This document shows positions 16,068 to 23,909 of a stretch of DNA of 36,961 nt, piece after piece. The stretch is from contig URLO01000016.1 of assembly GCA_900548625.1 (NCBI GenBank), positions 1 to 36,961 on the forward strand, given 5' to 3'. Made by a program: the position numbers and the translations under genes. Each line of letters opens with the position of its first letter. The first letter of the stretch is position 1. This DNA comes from an uncultured Eubacteriales bacterium. Lineage in GTDB: Bacteria > Bacillota > Clostridia > Oscillospirales > Oscillospiraceae. The notes under the pieces are model-generated. The model worked only from the letters and a program-made list of their open reading frames with translations, made no database searches and was not told the origin of the DNA.

Positions 16068-17180
16068 ATGGAAAATCTAACTTACTGTGTGCCGTGCCTG
16101 TTTGGACTGGAAGGTCTGGTCGGAGACGAGCTCAAGCGGCTCGATCTCCGGAACGTCCGGGTAGAGGACCGGCGCGTATTTTTTGACGGGAGCTTTGCGG
16201 ATATGGCGAAGGCCAACCTCTGCTGCCGCATGGGCGAGCGGGTCATGATCCTGCTGGCAGCCTTCGAGGCCAAGAGCTTTGAGGACCTGTTTCAGGGCGT
16301 CAAGGCCATTGCACTGGAAAACTTCATCCCGAAGGACGGCGCGTTCCCGGTCAAGGGCTACAGCCTGAACAGCCAGCTTCACTCCGTCCCCGACTGCCAG
16401 GCCATCGTCAAGAAGGCGGCGGTCACGCGGCTGGGGGAGAAATACGGTCTGGGCTGGCTTCCGGAGACGGGCGCGACGTATCAGATCCGCTTCTCGATCA
16501 TGAAGGACTGGTGCGAGATCTTCCTCGACACCTCGGGCGTGAGCCTGCACAAGCGCGGCTATCGTGAGACGGCGAATCTCGCGCCGCTGCATGAGACGAT
16601 GGCGGCGGCGATGGTGAATCTGGCGCGCTACCGCGGACGCGATTTCTTCTGGGACCCGTTCTGCGGCTCCGGCACCGTCTGCATCGAGGCGGCAATGATC
16701 GCGCTCAACCGTGCACCGGGACTCAACCGGAGCTTTGGCGCAGAGAAGTGGGCGTGCGTCCCGAAGGACGTGTGGCAGAACGTCCGCCGCGAGGCGCTTG
16801 ACCGCGAGTACCGCGGCGAGTATCGCATTCTCGGCACGGACATCGACCCGGCCTCTCTGGAGATCGCGAAGGAAAACGCAAAAAAGGCGGGCGTTGCAAA
16901 GTGGATCGAGTTCCGTGAGGCAGACGCCACGAAGATGAGCCTGCCGTCGGATCGGGGCGTCATCGTCTGCAACCCGCCCTATGGCGAGCGGATGCTCGAG
17001 CAGCGCAGCGCCCAGCGGCTCTATCAGGCGTTCGGGCGGCATCTGAAGTTCGCCGACGGCTGGAAGAAATACATCATTTCCTCGGAGCCGGAGTTTGAGC
17101 ATTATTTCGGCAAGCCTGCCGTCAAAAAGCGCAAGCTCTACAACGGGCGGCTGCAATGCAACGTCTACATGTATTTCTGA
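16068..17180 (+). CDS. rlmL: THUMP-domain class I SAM-dependent RNA methyltransferase (RlmL/YpsC-like)
   Basis: Predicted 23S rRNA guanine-N2 methyltransferase. The 370 residues comprise an N-terminal ferredoxin-like plus THUMP RNA-binding region (about 1-160) and a Rossmann methyltransferase domain with WDPFCGSGTVCIEAA (SAM-binding motif I) and NPPYGERM (302-309, motif IV). It lacks the C-terminal second methyltransferase domain of E. coli RlmKL, so it matches the short Firmicute form (B. subtilis YpsC). The ATG at 16068 has only a weak ribosome site (GGAG 15 bases upstream). The methylated position is inferred from the family. Confidence 0.92.
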   Translation: MENLTYCVPCLFGLEGLVGDELKRLDLRNVRVEDRRVFFDGSFADMAKANLCCRMGERVMILLAAFEAKSFEDLFQGVKAIALENFIPKDGAFPVKGYSLNSQLHSVPDCQAIVKKAAVTRLGEKYGLGWLPETGATYQIRFSIMKDWCEIFLDTSGVSLHKRGYRETANLAPLHETMAAAMVNLARYRGRDFFWDPFCGSGTVCIEAAMIALNRAPGLNRSFGAEKWACVPKDVWQNVRREALDREYRGEYRILGTDIDPASLEIAKENAKKAGVAKWIEFREADATKMSLPSDRGVIVCNPPYGERMLEQRSAQRLYQAFGRHLKFADGWKKYIISSEPEFEHYFGKPAVKKRKLYNGRLQCNVYMYF

Positions 17181-17235
17181 GCCGCGCTTGGCGCGTTTAT
17201 AGATAAGACGAAGCTGAAAGGAGATTGTTCCTTCC

Positions 17236-18198
17236 ATGGAGCATATTTTTATCATCAATCCTGCGGCGGGCAAATTCGATCACTCGCAGCAGTTTCGCAC
17301 GAAGATCGAATCGGCGTGCCGCGAGCGCGGCCTCCGCTATGAGATCTGCGTCTCCGAGAAGGCGGGCGACTGCCGCGCCATCGCACGCAGGGCGGCGGAG
17401 AGCGGGTCAGAGGTGCGGCTTTACGCCTGCGGCGGAGACGGCACGCTCAACGAGGTCGTCAACGGCGCGGTGGGCTTCCCGAATGCTGCGGTGACGCATT
17501 TCCCATGCGGCTCCGGCAACGACGCCATCAAGATTTTTTCCGAGACAGAGCCGTTTTTTCAGATCGAGCGCCTGCTCGACGCGGAGGAAGCGCGCTTTGA
17601 CCTCATCCGCTGCAACGACACCCATGCGCTCAATGTGCTGTCCATCGGCCTTGACGCGAGAGTCGGGACGGAGATCGCCCGCTTCAAGCGTTTGCCGCTC
17701 GTGACAGGCAAGGGTGCGTATATTCTCTCGCTGCTTGCAAACCTGATGCACGGACTGAGTGAGCACTACGTTGTGACGCTGGAGAGCGGCGAGACGGTCG
17801 ATGCCGAGCAGACCATGATCTGTGTCTGCAACGGCCGCTGGTACGGCGGCGGCTTCAATCCGGTGCCCGAGGCGCGGCCGGACGACGGCCTTCTGGATGT
17901 GCTGCTGGTCAAAAAGGTCGGTCTGCTCCGCGTGGCGAGCGTGATCGGGCGGTATAAAAATGGAGGCTATGCGGAATTCCCGGACCTCATCCGGCATGTG
18001 CAGTGCAGAAAGCTCCGCATCCGGTCGGACAAGCCCTCTGTCGTGAACGTGGACGGCGAGGCGGTCTATACCGACGACGCACAGATCGAGCTGATCCCGA
18101 AGGCAATGCGCTTTTTCTATCCGCGCGGCCTGCACTACGATTGCCGGGCGCGAAAGAATTCACAGAATCGACATAAAATTGCCGGAAATCCCTCTTGA
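17236..18198 (+). CDS. Diacylglycerol kinase-like lipid kinase (DagK/YegS family)
   Basis: A 320-residue ATP-dependent lipid kinase, likely phosphorylating diacylglycerol or a related lipid at the inner face of the membrane during phospholipid recycling. The N-terminal catalytic domain opens with FIINPAAGK and carries the nucleotide-binding GGDGTLNEVVNG (66-77) and GSGND (92-96). The C-terminal beta-sandwich contains VCNGRWYGGGFNPVPEARPDDGLLDVLLV (locator: PDDGLLDV), where conserved Asp and Gly residues bind the structural metal. GGAG lies 12 bases before ATG, a long spacing, but no better start exists. It runs with the rlmL-like gene 55 bases upstream. Confidence 0.92.
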   Translation: MEHIFIINPAAGKFDHSQQFRTKIESACRERGLRYEICVSEKAGDCRAIARRAAESGSEVRLYACGGDGTLNEVVNGAVGFPNAAVTHFPCGSGNDAIKIFSETEPFFQIERLLDAEEARFDLIRCNDTHALNVLSIGLDARVGTEIARFKRLPLVTGKGAYILSLLANLMHGLSEHYVVTLESGETVDAEQTMICVCNGRWYGGGFNPVPEARPDDGLLDVLLVKKVGLLRVASVIGRYKNGGYAEFPDLIRHVQCRKLRIRSDKPSVVNVDGEAVYTDDAQIELIPKAMRFFYPRGLHYDCRARKNSQNRHKIAGNPS

Positions 18199-18222
18199 CA
18201 TTTCTGTGTAATTGGTTATTAT
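18195..18222 (+). promoter_or_regulatory. Predicted sigma-A promoter of groESL
   Basis: A perfect TTGACA (18195-18200) is followed after 16 bases by TATTAT (18217-18222); a second TATTAT three bases on is an alternative. The CIRCE operator starts nine bases later, covering the expected transcription start. The -35 overlaps the end of the lipid kinase gene. Confidence 0.75.
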
Positions 18223-18230
18223 TATACGTG

Positions 18231-18257
18231 TTAGCACTCAAAGACATCGAGTGCTAA
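18231..18257 (+). promoter_or_regulatory. CIRCE element (HrcA operator)
   Basis: TTAGCACTC (18231-18239), nine bases, GAGTGCTAA (18249-18257): a perfect match to the canonical CIRCE inverted repeat bound by the heat-shock repressor HrcA. It implies an hrcA gene elsewhere in the genome; none is in this window. Confidence 0.97.
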
Positions 18258-18313
18258 GAAACCCGTAAAACTGCGGGAAAACCGCTCTTCATATTTCCAA
18301 GGAGGTAATTACC

Positions 18314-18586
18314 ATGAAACTGACTCCGCTTGCTGACAATGTGCTGCTGAAAAGCCATGAGGCGGAAGAAAAAACTGCGTCGGGCATCATCCTGTCCACC
18401 GCAACGAAGGAAAAGTCTGTGATCTCTGAGGTCGTCTCTGTCGGCCCCGGCACCAAGGACGTGCCCATGACCGTCAAGGCCGGCGACAAGGTCATTACCG
18501 GTAAATTTGCAGGTCAGGAGCTGAAGCTGGACGGCGTGGACTACGTCATCTGCAAGGTTTCCGACATTCTGGCTGTCGTGGAATAA
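18314..18586 (+). CDS. groS: Co-chaperonin GroES
   Basis: The 10-kDa lid of the GroEL folding chamber; heptameric. The 90 residues start MKLTPLADNVLLK, carry the mobile-loop region with EEKTASGIILS that contacts GroEL, and end in DGVDYVICKVSDILAVVE, all standard for the family. Length is typical. AGGAGG precedes ATG. It is first in the CIRCE-controlled operon, and groL follows after 36 bases. Confidence 0.98.
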   Translation: MKLTPLADNVLLKSHEAEEKTASGIILSTATKEKSVISEVVSVGPGTKDVPMTVKAGDKVITGKFAGQELKLDGVDYVICKVSDILAVVE

Positions 18587-18622
18587 GAGACAGCAGCCCA
18601 CTGATAAAGGAGAGTATTTACT

Positions 18623-20266
18623 ATGGCAAAACAGATCATTTATGGTGAGGATGCCCGCAAGGCGCTTCAGTCCGGCATCGACCAGCTCGCCAATACCGTA
18701 AAAGTCACCCTCGGCCCGAAGGGCCGCAATGTCGTGCTCGGCAAGAAGTACGGCGCTCCGCTCATCACCAACGACGGCGTGACCATCGCCAAGGACATTG
18801 AGCTTGAGGACGCATTCGAGAACATGGGCGCGCAGCTCGTCCGCGAAGTTGCGACCAAGACCAACGACGTGGCAGGTGACGGCACCACCACCGCAACGCT
18901 GCTCGCGCAGGCCATCGTCCATGAGGGCCTGAAGAACGTCTCCGCCGGTGCAAACCCGATGGTCATGCGCAAGGGCATGGAGAAGGCTGTCAAGACGGCA
19001 GTGGAGGCCATCAAGGCCAATTCTGAGGTCATCAAGGGCAGCGACGACATCGCAAGAGTCGGCGCAGTCTCCAGCGGCGACGAGGCCGTCGGCAAGCTGA
19101 TCGCGGAAGCAATGGAGAAGGTCACCGCCTCCGGCGTCATCACCATCGAGGAGTCCAAGACCGCTGAGACGGGTCTGGACGTTGTCGAGGGTATGCAGTT
19201 CGACCGCGGCTATATCTCCCCCTACATGGTCACCGATACCGAGAAGATGGAGGCCGTCGTGGACGACCCCTACATCCTCATCACCGATAAGAAAATCTCC
19301 TCCATTCAGGAGATCCTGCCCCTGCTCGAGCAGATCGTCAAGGGCGGCCAGAAGCTGTTCATCATCGCTGAGGACGTCGAGGGCGACGCGCTGTCCACGC
19401 TGCTGGTCAACCGTCTGCGCGGCAGCTTCAACTGCGTCTGCGTCAAGGCGCCCGGCTTCGGCGACCGCCGCAAGGAAATGCTGAAGGACATCGCCGTTCT
19501 GACCGGCAGTACCTATGTTTCCGGCGAGCTGAACATGGCTCTGACCGATGTTCAGGTCTCTGACCTTGGCCGCGCACGCCAGATCAAGGTCTCCAAGGAC
19601 AACACCGTTATTGTGGACGGCATGGGCGATGCGGGCGAGATCAAGGCGCGTGTTGCCGAGATCAAGAACACGCTGGCTGTCACCACCTCCGATTATGACA
19701 AGGAAAAGCTCCAGGAGCGCCTTGCAAAGCTGTCCGGCGGCGTTGCCGTCATCAAGGTCGGCGCACAGACCGAGATCGCGATGAAGGAACAGAAGCTCCG
19801 CGTAGAGGACGCTCTGAACGCAACGCGCGCGGCTGTTGAGGAAGGCATCGTTGCCGGCGGCGGCACGGCCTTTGTTAACGCCATCCCGGCTGTCGAGAAG
19901 CTGGCTGCCAAGTTGACCGGCGACGAGAAGACCGGCGCACAGATCATCTCCAAGGCGCTTCAGGCTCCGATCCGCCAGATCGCGGAGAATGCGGGCGTGG
20001 ACGGCTCCATCGTCTACGACAAGATCCGCTCCAGCCGCAAGGCCGGCTACGGCTACAACGCCTACACCGAGACCTACTGCGACATGATTCCCTCCGGCAT
20101 TGTTGACCCCACCAAGGTCACTCGTACCGCGCTTGAGAACGCCGCTTCCATCGCGGCCTGCGTCCTGACCACCGAATCCCTTGTCACCGACAAGCCCGAT
20201 CCTCAGGCTGACGCAGCCATGGCTGCCGCGGCAGCACAGGGCGGCGGCATGGGCGGCATGTACTAA
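18623..20266 (+). CDS. groL: Chaperonin GroEL (Hsp60)
   Basis: ATP-dependent folding chamber subunit. The 547 residues show the standard equatorial-intermediate-apical layout: VTLGPKGRNVVLGKKYG near residue 30, GDGTTTATLLAQAIV near 87 with the catalytic-site Asp, ALSTLLVNRLRG in the apical domain, and the C-terminal flexible tail ending GGGMGGMY. The ribosome site AAAGGAG precedes ATG. Nothing is missing. Transcribed from the HrcA/CIRCE-regulated promoter with groS. Confidence 0.99.
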   Translation: MAKQIIYGEDARKALQSGIDQLANTVKVTLGPKGRNVVLGKKYGAPLITNDGVTIAKDIELEDAFENMGAQLVREVATKTNDVAGDGTTTATLLAQAIVHEGLKNVSAGANPMVMRKGMEKAVKTAVEAIKANSEVIKGSDDIARVGAVSSGDEAVGKLIAEAMEKVTASGVITIEESKTAETGLDVVEGMQFDRGYISPYMVTDTEKMEAVVDDPYILITDKKISSIQEILPLLEQIVKGGQKLFIIAEDVEGDALSTLLVNRLRGSFNCVCVKAPGFGDRRKEMLKDIAVLTGSTYVSGELNMALTDVQVSDLGRARQIKVSKDNTVIVDGMGDAGEIKARVAEIKNTLAVTTSDYDKEKLQERLAKLSGGVAVIKVGAQTEIAMKEQKLRVEDALNATRAAVEEGIVAGGGTAFVNAIPAVEKLAAKLTGDEKTGAQIISKALQAPIRQIAENAGVDGSIVYDKIRSSRKAGYGYNAYTETYCDMIPSGIVDPTKVTRTALENAASIAACVLTTESLVTDKPDPQADAAMAAAAAQGGGMGGMY

Positions 20267-20290
20267 GATTCGCCGCAAAGCCTTGAAATT

Positions 20291-20359
20291 GCTTGATTTT
20301 TTGAATGTGCAAAAGCGGATTTACGCCAAACTTACGCCACTTACGCCAAAAATTCAAGC
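20291..20359. repeat. Three TTACGCCA repeats flanked by an inverted repeat, 3' of groL
   Basis: TTACGCCA occurs at 20321-20328, 20332-20339 and 20341-20348. The array is bracketed by GCTTGATTTTTT (20291-20302) and AAAAATTCAAGC (20348-20359), which are near-complementary. No coding potential is apparent. Nature unknown: an untranslated-region structure, a protein-binding array or a relic of an insertion. Confidence 0.6.
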
Positions 20360-20377
20360 GCATGATAGGGTAACAGA

Positions 20378-20413
20378 AATCGGCACCTGCCAAAAAGCAG
20401 GTGCCGATTTTTT
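20378..20413 (+). terminator. Intrinsic terminator of groESL
   Basis: AATCGGCACCTGC (20378-20390) pairs perfectly with GCAGGTGCCGATT (20397-20409) around CAAAAA, and TTTT follows. It lies about 110 bases after the groL stop codon. Confidence 0.93.
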
Positions 20414-20519
20414 AAGCACGCGGGCGCTACGGCGATGCCTTCAGCGCATACGCAAAGACAGCTGTGAAAATATGCCGGATTCCTCCACGGAGAATGCGGG
20501 CTGCTCTACAGAGAAGCTA

Positions 20520-20548
20520 TTGCCTTTTGGCGGCATTTCTGTTATCCT
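20520..20548 (+). promoter_or_regulatory. Predicted promoter of the MATE gene
   Basis: TTGCCT (20520-20525) and TATCCT (20543-20548) are spaced by 17 bases, 60 bases before the start. Weak -10. The rest of 20414-20607 shows no gene. Confidence 0.4.
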
Positions 20549-20607
20549 TATATATATCGCGCACGGCGCGCTTTTTTTCCGAAAAACAAAGAAGGGAAGG
20601 ATGCTCT

Positions 20608-21969
20608 GTGGGTGGAGGTACACTGGACATGACGAAGGGCAGCCCGTGGAGGCTGATCGTTCAGTTCACTGTTCCAGTATTTCTCAGTCAGGTTTTTCAG
20701 CAGCTTTACAATACGGCGGACGCGTTGATCGTGGGCCGGTTTCTTGGTGATGAGGCGCTTGCCGCTGTCAGCGCCTCCGGGCCGCTCATCTATCTGCTCA
20801 TCAGTTTCTTTGTAGGCCTTGCAATGGGCGCGGGCGTGACGATCTCGCGCTATTTCGGCGCCGGTGATTATGAAAGCGTCTCGCGCGCCATCCATACCGA
20901 TGTGATGATAGGCCTGATCAGCGGTGTTGTGCTGACCTTCGTGGGTGTTTGGCTTACGCCGACCTTCCTGCGCTGGATGGGCACCGCGCCAGAGGTTTTG
21001 CCGGACGCTGTCGCCTATTTCCGGTACTATTTCTTCGGTATTTTGGCTGTTGTTCTGTACAACATATGCAAGAGCATCATGAATGCCCTCGGCGACAGCC
21101 GCAGACCGCTGTACTATCTCGTTATTTCATCGCTGACCAACATTGTGCTCGATCTCCTGTTCATTGGTGTTTTCCACTGGGGCGTCTGGGCGGCGGCGAT
21201 GGCAACGACGATCTCGCAGGCGGTCAGCATGGTGCTGTGTCTGATCCATCTGACGAGGAAAGGCACGATCTATCAGATCCAGCTCAAAAAGCTCCGCGTT
21301 GACAGCAAGATGCTCGGTGAGATCGTGCGCTACGGCCTGCCGTCCGGCGTGCAGAACTCCGTTATTGGCTTCGCGAACGTCATTGTGCAGTCGAACATCA
21401 ACGCCTTCGGCAAGGTCGCGATGGCCGCATACGGCGCGTACTCCAAGCTGGAGGGCTTCGCATTCCTGCCGGTGACGAGCTTTACGATGTCACTGACGAC
21501 CTTCGTCGGGCAGAACCTCGGCGCAGGGCTCTACGACCGGGCGAAGAAGGGGTCGCGCTTCGGAATCATTGCCTCTGTCGTGATCGCGGAGAGCATCGGC
21601 GTGGTAATGTACCTGACCGCACCGCAGCTCGTTGCGCTGTTCAGCCCCACGCCGGAGGTCGTTGCGCTCGGTGTGCGTCAGATGCGCACAATATCGCTGT
21701 TTTTCTGCTTGCTTGCGTTTTCTCACGCAGTTGCGGCGGTCTGCCGCGGCGCGGGCAAGGCCTTCGTGCCGATGGTCATTATGCTGCTGTTCTGGTGCGT
21801 GGTGCGCATTGCGTATATCACCATCGTCATGGGCATCGTGCATGAGATCCAGTATATCTACATGGCCTATCCCCTCACGTGGTCGCTCAGCTCGATCGTC
21901 TATTTCTTCTACTACCATTTCTCCGATTGGGTGCACGGCTTTGAACAAAAAGCCAAAAAGGCCGTGTAG
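20608..21969 (+). CDS. MATE family efflux transporter
   Basis: A cation-coupled multidrug/organic-compound exporter with about twelve membrane helices in two similar halves. The 453 residues contain the family N-terminal phrase LDMTKGSPWRLI, then FQQLYNTADALIVGRFLGDEALAAV (locator: QLYNTADALIVG) in helix 1-2, and the second-half equivalent GFANVIVQSNINAFG. I take GTG at 20608 (after GGAAGG) because it keeps LDMTKG; ATG at 20629, ten bases after GGAGG, is the alternative. An ATG at 20464 would add a long non-family extension. Substrate cannot be told. The gene stands alone. Confidence 0.92.
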   Translation: MGGGTLDMTKGSPWRLIVQFTVPVFLSQVFQQLYNTADALIVGRFLGDEALAAVSASGPLIYLLISFFVGLAMGAGVTISRYFGAGDYESVSRAIHTDVMIGLISGVVLTFVGVWLTPTFLRWMGTAPEVLPDAVAYFRYYFFGILAVVLYNICKSIMNALGDSRRPLYYLVISSLTNIVLDLLFIGVFHWGVWAAAMATTISQAVSMVLCLIHLTRKGTIYQIQLKKLRVDSKMLGEIVRYGLPSGVQNSVIGFANVIVQSNINAFGKVAMAAYGAYSKLEGFAFLPVTSFTMSLTTFVGQNLGAGLYDRAKKGSRFGIIASVVIAESIGVVMYLTAPQLVALFSPTPEVVALGVRQMRTISLFFCLLAFSHAVAAVCRGAGKAFVPMVIMLLFWCVVRIAYITIVMGIVHEIQYIYMAYPLTWSLSSIVYFFYYHFSDWVHGFEQKAKKAV

Positions 21970-21976
21970 CAAGGGA

Positions 21977-22020
21977 TCGAACGGAAAACGCATTGCCGGT
22001 TTCCCGTTTGAAAAGGCCGC
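21977..22020. repeat. Copy 1 of a 35-nt hairpin repeat with AAAGGCCGC tail
   Basis: TCGAACGGAAAAC (21977-21989) pairs with GTTTCCCGTTTGA (21999-22011), with one mismatch and one G-U pair, and is followed by AAAGGCCGC. It is closely related to the sequence at 36899-36942 (26 of 35 bases identical, two compensatory stem changes). Neither strand has the T-run of a terminator. Confidence 0.65.
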
Positions 22021-22052
22021 GCGTGTTGAAGCCAAGGTAATTTCACGCTCTG

Positions 22053-22085
22053 AGCCGGCGTCTGCATTCGCAGACGCCGGCTTTT
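22053..22085 (+). terminator. Intrinsic terminator after the MATE gene
   Basis: AGCCGGCGTCTGC (22053-22065) pairs perfectly with GCAGACGCCGGCT (22070-22082), with ATTC as the loop, and the T-run TTTT overlaps the stem end. Confidence 0.85.
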
Positions 22086-22141
22086 GTACGCAAAGGCAGA
22101 AAAAATCCGGAGAAAGACGCAAAAATATCCCCCTACCCGGC

Positions 22142-22170
22142 TTGCGGGCATGGAGAAAATACACTAGAAT
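22142..22170 (+). promoter_or_regulatory. Predicted promoter of the peptide-transporter operon
   Basis: TTGCGG (22142-22147) and TAGAAT (22165-22170) are spaced by 17 bases. Transcription would begin near 22177, giving a leader of about 110 bases. Confidence 0.5.
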
Positions 22171-22179
22171 ACAAAAAGC

Positions 22180-22268
22180 GCCTCCGGCCTGCTTGCACCA
22201 AGCCGGAGGCAATACCGACCTATCTCAAAATCAAGGCAGGTACTGACCTCATTATACACACGCCTGCC
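22180..22268 (+). promoter_or_regulatory. Structured leader of the peptide-transporter operon
   Basis: GCCTCCGGC (22180-22188) pairs with GCCGGAGGC (22202-22210) at the predicted 5' end, and GGCAGG (22235-22240) pairs with CCTGCC (22263-22268) just before the AAAAGGAGC ribosome site. No known riboswitch core is recognisable. It may be a 5' stabiliser or a translational control element. Confidence 0.4.
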
Positions 22269-22289
22269 GGAAAAGAAAAGGAGCTTTTT

Positions 22290-23849
22290 ATGAAAAGGGT
22301 AATTTCACTTCTGCTGGCATTGGTCATGACCGTGCTGCTGGTCGCCTGCGCGAAGCAGGAGACTCCGGCAAAGAGCAATGACGAAAATAAGGGCGAGAGC
22401 ACGCTGGTCTATGGCTCCGCCGACTACACCCGCATCAACCCTGCGATGGACGAGCATTGCGAGATCAACGTCCTGCTTTTCAGCGGCCTGACGGCACACG
22501 ATGCAGAAGACCATGTCGTTCCGGGTCTGGCTGAACGCTGGGAGTATGACGAGGAGACCTTCACCTACACCTTCCACATCCGCGACGGCGTCAAGTGGCA
22601 TGACGGCGAGCCCTTCACGGCAGAGGACGTGAAGTTCACCATCGAGGCGATCATGGACCCGGAGAACGGCGCGGAGAACGCCCCGAACTATGAGGACGTG
22701 CAGGAGATCACCGTTCCCGACGAAAAGACGGTCTGCTTCCGTCTGGCGGAGCCGAACGTCGCGTTCCTGGAGTATATGACGATGGCGATCCTCCCGAAGC
22801 ACCTTCTCGAAGGCGAGGACATGCAGCAGTCGGACTTCTTCCGCGCACCCGTCGGCACCGGCCCGTATAAGCTGGAGAGCTGGGACGTGGGTCAGGCAAT
22901 CGTCATGGTAAAGAACGAGGACTACTACCTCGGCGCGCCGCACATTGACAAGGTGATCTTCAAGATCGTCGCGGACGACAACGCGCAGGCGGTGCAGCTG
23001 GAATCCGGCGAGCTGGATATTGCGCTGCTCGACCCGAAGAACGCAGCGAACTTTGAGGGCAAGGATGACTTTATCTGCTACGACATGACGACTGCCGACT
23101 ACCGCGGCATCCTCTTTAACTTCTGGAACGATTATTGGACGGAAAACCGCGACATCATCCCCGCGGTGTGCTATGCTCTCGACCGTCAGGCCATCATCGA
23201 CTCGGTCCTGCTCGGACAGGGTATGCCGGCCTACAGCCCGCTGCAGCGCAACATCTATAACAACGAAAACGTCGAGCATTACGACTACAACCCCGAAAAG
23301 GCGAAGGAAGTGCTCGAGAACGCTGGCTGCACGATGGGCGCCGACGGCTTCTATGAGCGAAACGGCGAGAAGATCGGCTTCGTCATCAGCGTCATGTCCG
23401 GTGAGCAGGACCGCATCGACATCGCGCAGGCTGCGGCGCAGCAGCTCCGCGAGGTCGGCATCGACTGCACCGTGGAGATCCCGGCACAGATGGACTGGGG
23501 CGGACAGATGGCCTGCCTGATCGGCTGGGGCAGCCCCTTTGACGCAGACGACCACACCTATAAGGTCTTCGGCACGGACAAGGGTGCGAATTACTCCGGC
23601 TACTCCAACGCCAAGGTCGATGAGTATCTCACGCTGGCGCGTCAGACGGACGACCAGAACGTGCGCAGAGAGTACTATGACAAGTTCCAGGAGGAGCTTG
23701 CAAACGACCCGGCGTTCGCCTTCATCTGCTATATCGATGCAAACTACGTGGCGACCTCGAAGATCGAGGGCATTGCCAAGGATACGGTGCTGGGTCACCA
23801 CGGCGTGGGTATCTTCTGGAACATCCACGAGTGGACGATCAGCAAATAA
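22290..23849 (+). CDS. oppA: Oligopeptide/dipeptide-type ABC transporter substrate-binding lipoprotein
   Basis: Extracellular solute receptor of the SBP_bac_5 family. The 519 residues start with a lipoprotein signal and lipobox LVAC (Cys20), then show YGSADYTRINPAMDE, LAERWEYDEETFTYTFHIRDGVKWHDGEPFTAEDV (locator: RDGVKWHDGEPFTAEDV, the family hallmark), and PVGTGPYKLESW. Length fits the family. AAGGAGC precedes ATG. It is first in a five-gene operon with two ATPases and two permeases. Ligand may be peptides, but the family also binds nickel chelates, sugars and others; the sequence does not decide. Confidence 0.94.
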   Translation: MKRVISLLLALVMTVLLVACAKQETPAKSNDENKGESTLVYGSADYTRINPAMDEHCEINVLLFSGLTAHDAEDHVVPGLAERWEYDEETFTYTFHIRDGVKWHDGEPFTAEDVKFTIEAIMDPENGAENAPNYEDVQEITVPDEKTVCFRLAEPNVAFLEYMTMAILPKHLLEGEDMQQSDFFRAPVGTGPYKLESWDVGQAIVMVKNEDYYLGAPHIDKVIFKIVADDNAQAVQLESGELDIALLDPKNAANFEGKDDFICYDMTTADYRGILFNFWNDYWTENRDIIPAVCYALDRQAIIDSVLLGQGMPAYSPLQRNIYNNENVEHYDYNPEKAKEVLENAGCTMGADGFYERNGEKIGFVISVMSGEQDRIDIAQAAAQQLREVGIDCTVEIPAQMDWGGQMACLIGWGSPFDADDHTYKVFGTDKGANYSGYSNAKVDEYLTLARQTDDQNVRREYYDKFQEELANDPAFAFICYIDANYVATSKIEGIAKDTVLGHHGVGIFWNIHEWTISK

Positions 23850-23909
23850 GCAAAAAAGCGACGGGGGACTGGTCACAGTCCCTCCGTCTGCGTGAAAGGA
23901 GAAAATCGC

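Noticed and set aside
17183..17198. CGCGC-TTG-GCGCG-TTT after the rlmL-like gene as a terminator
   Set aside because: Short stem and three T residues only; the lipid kinase gene follows at 55 bases and is probably co-transcribed.
18254..20278. Open frame of 674 codons on the minus strand opposite groES-groEL
   Set aside because: It is antisense to a certain gene, has no ribosome site, and its composition is the usual shadow of GC-rich third positions.
20184..20393. Possible small minus-strand protein (69 codons) in the groL 3' region
   Set aside because: Half of it is antisense to groL and the rest reads the TTACGCCA repeats; no ribosome site or family pattern.
20558..20578. Short CGCGC-ACG-GCGCG stem followed by seven T residues upstream of the MATE gene
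   Set aside because: Only five base pairs and almost at the predicted transcription start, so neither a convincing terminator nor an attenuator.
21632..22246. Plus-strand frame running from the MATE gene through the hairpin and terminator
   Set aside because: It overlaps the secure MATE frame and translates a hairpin repeat and a terminator.
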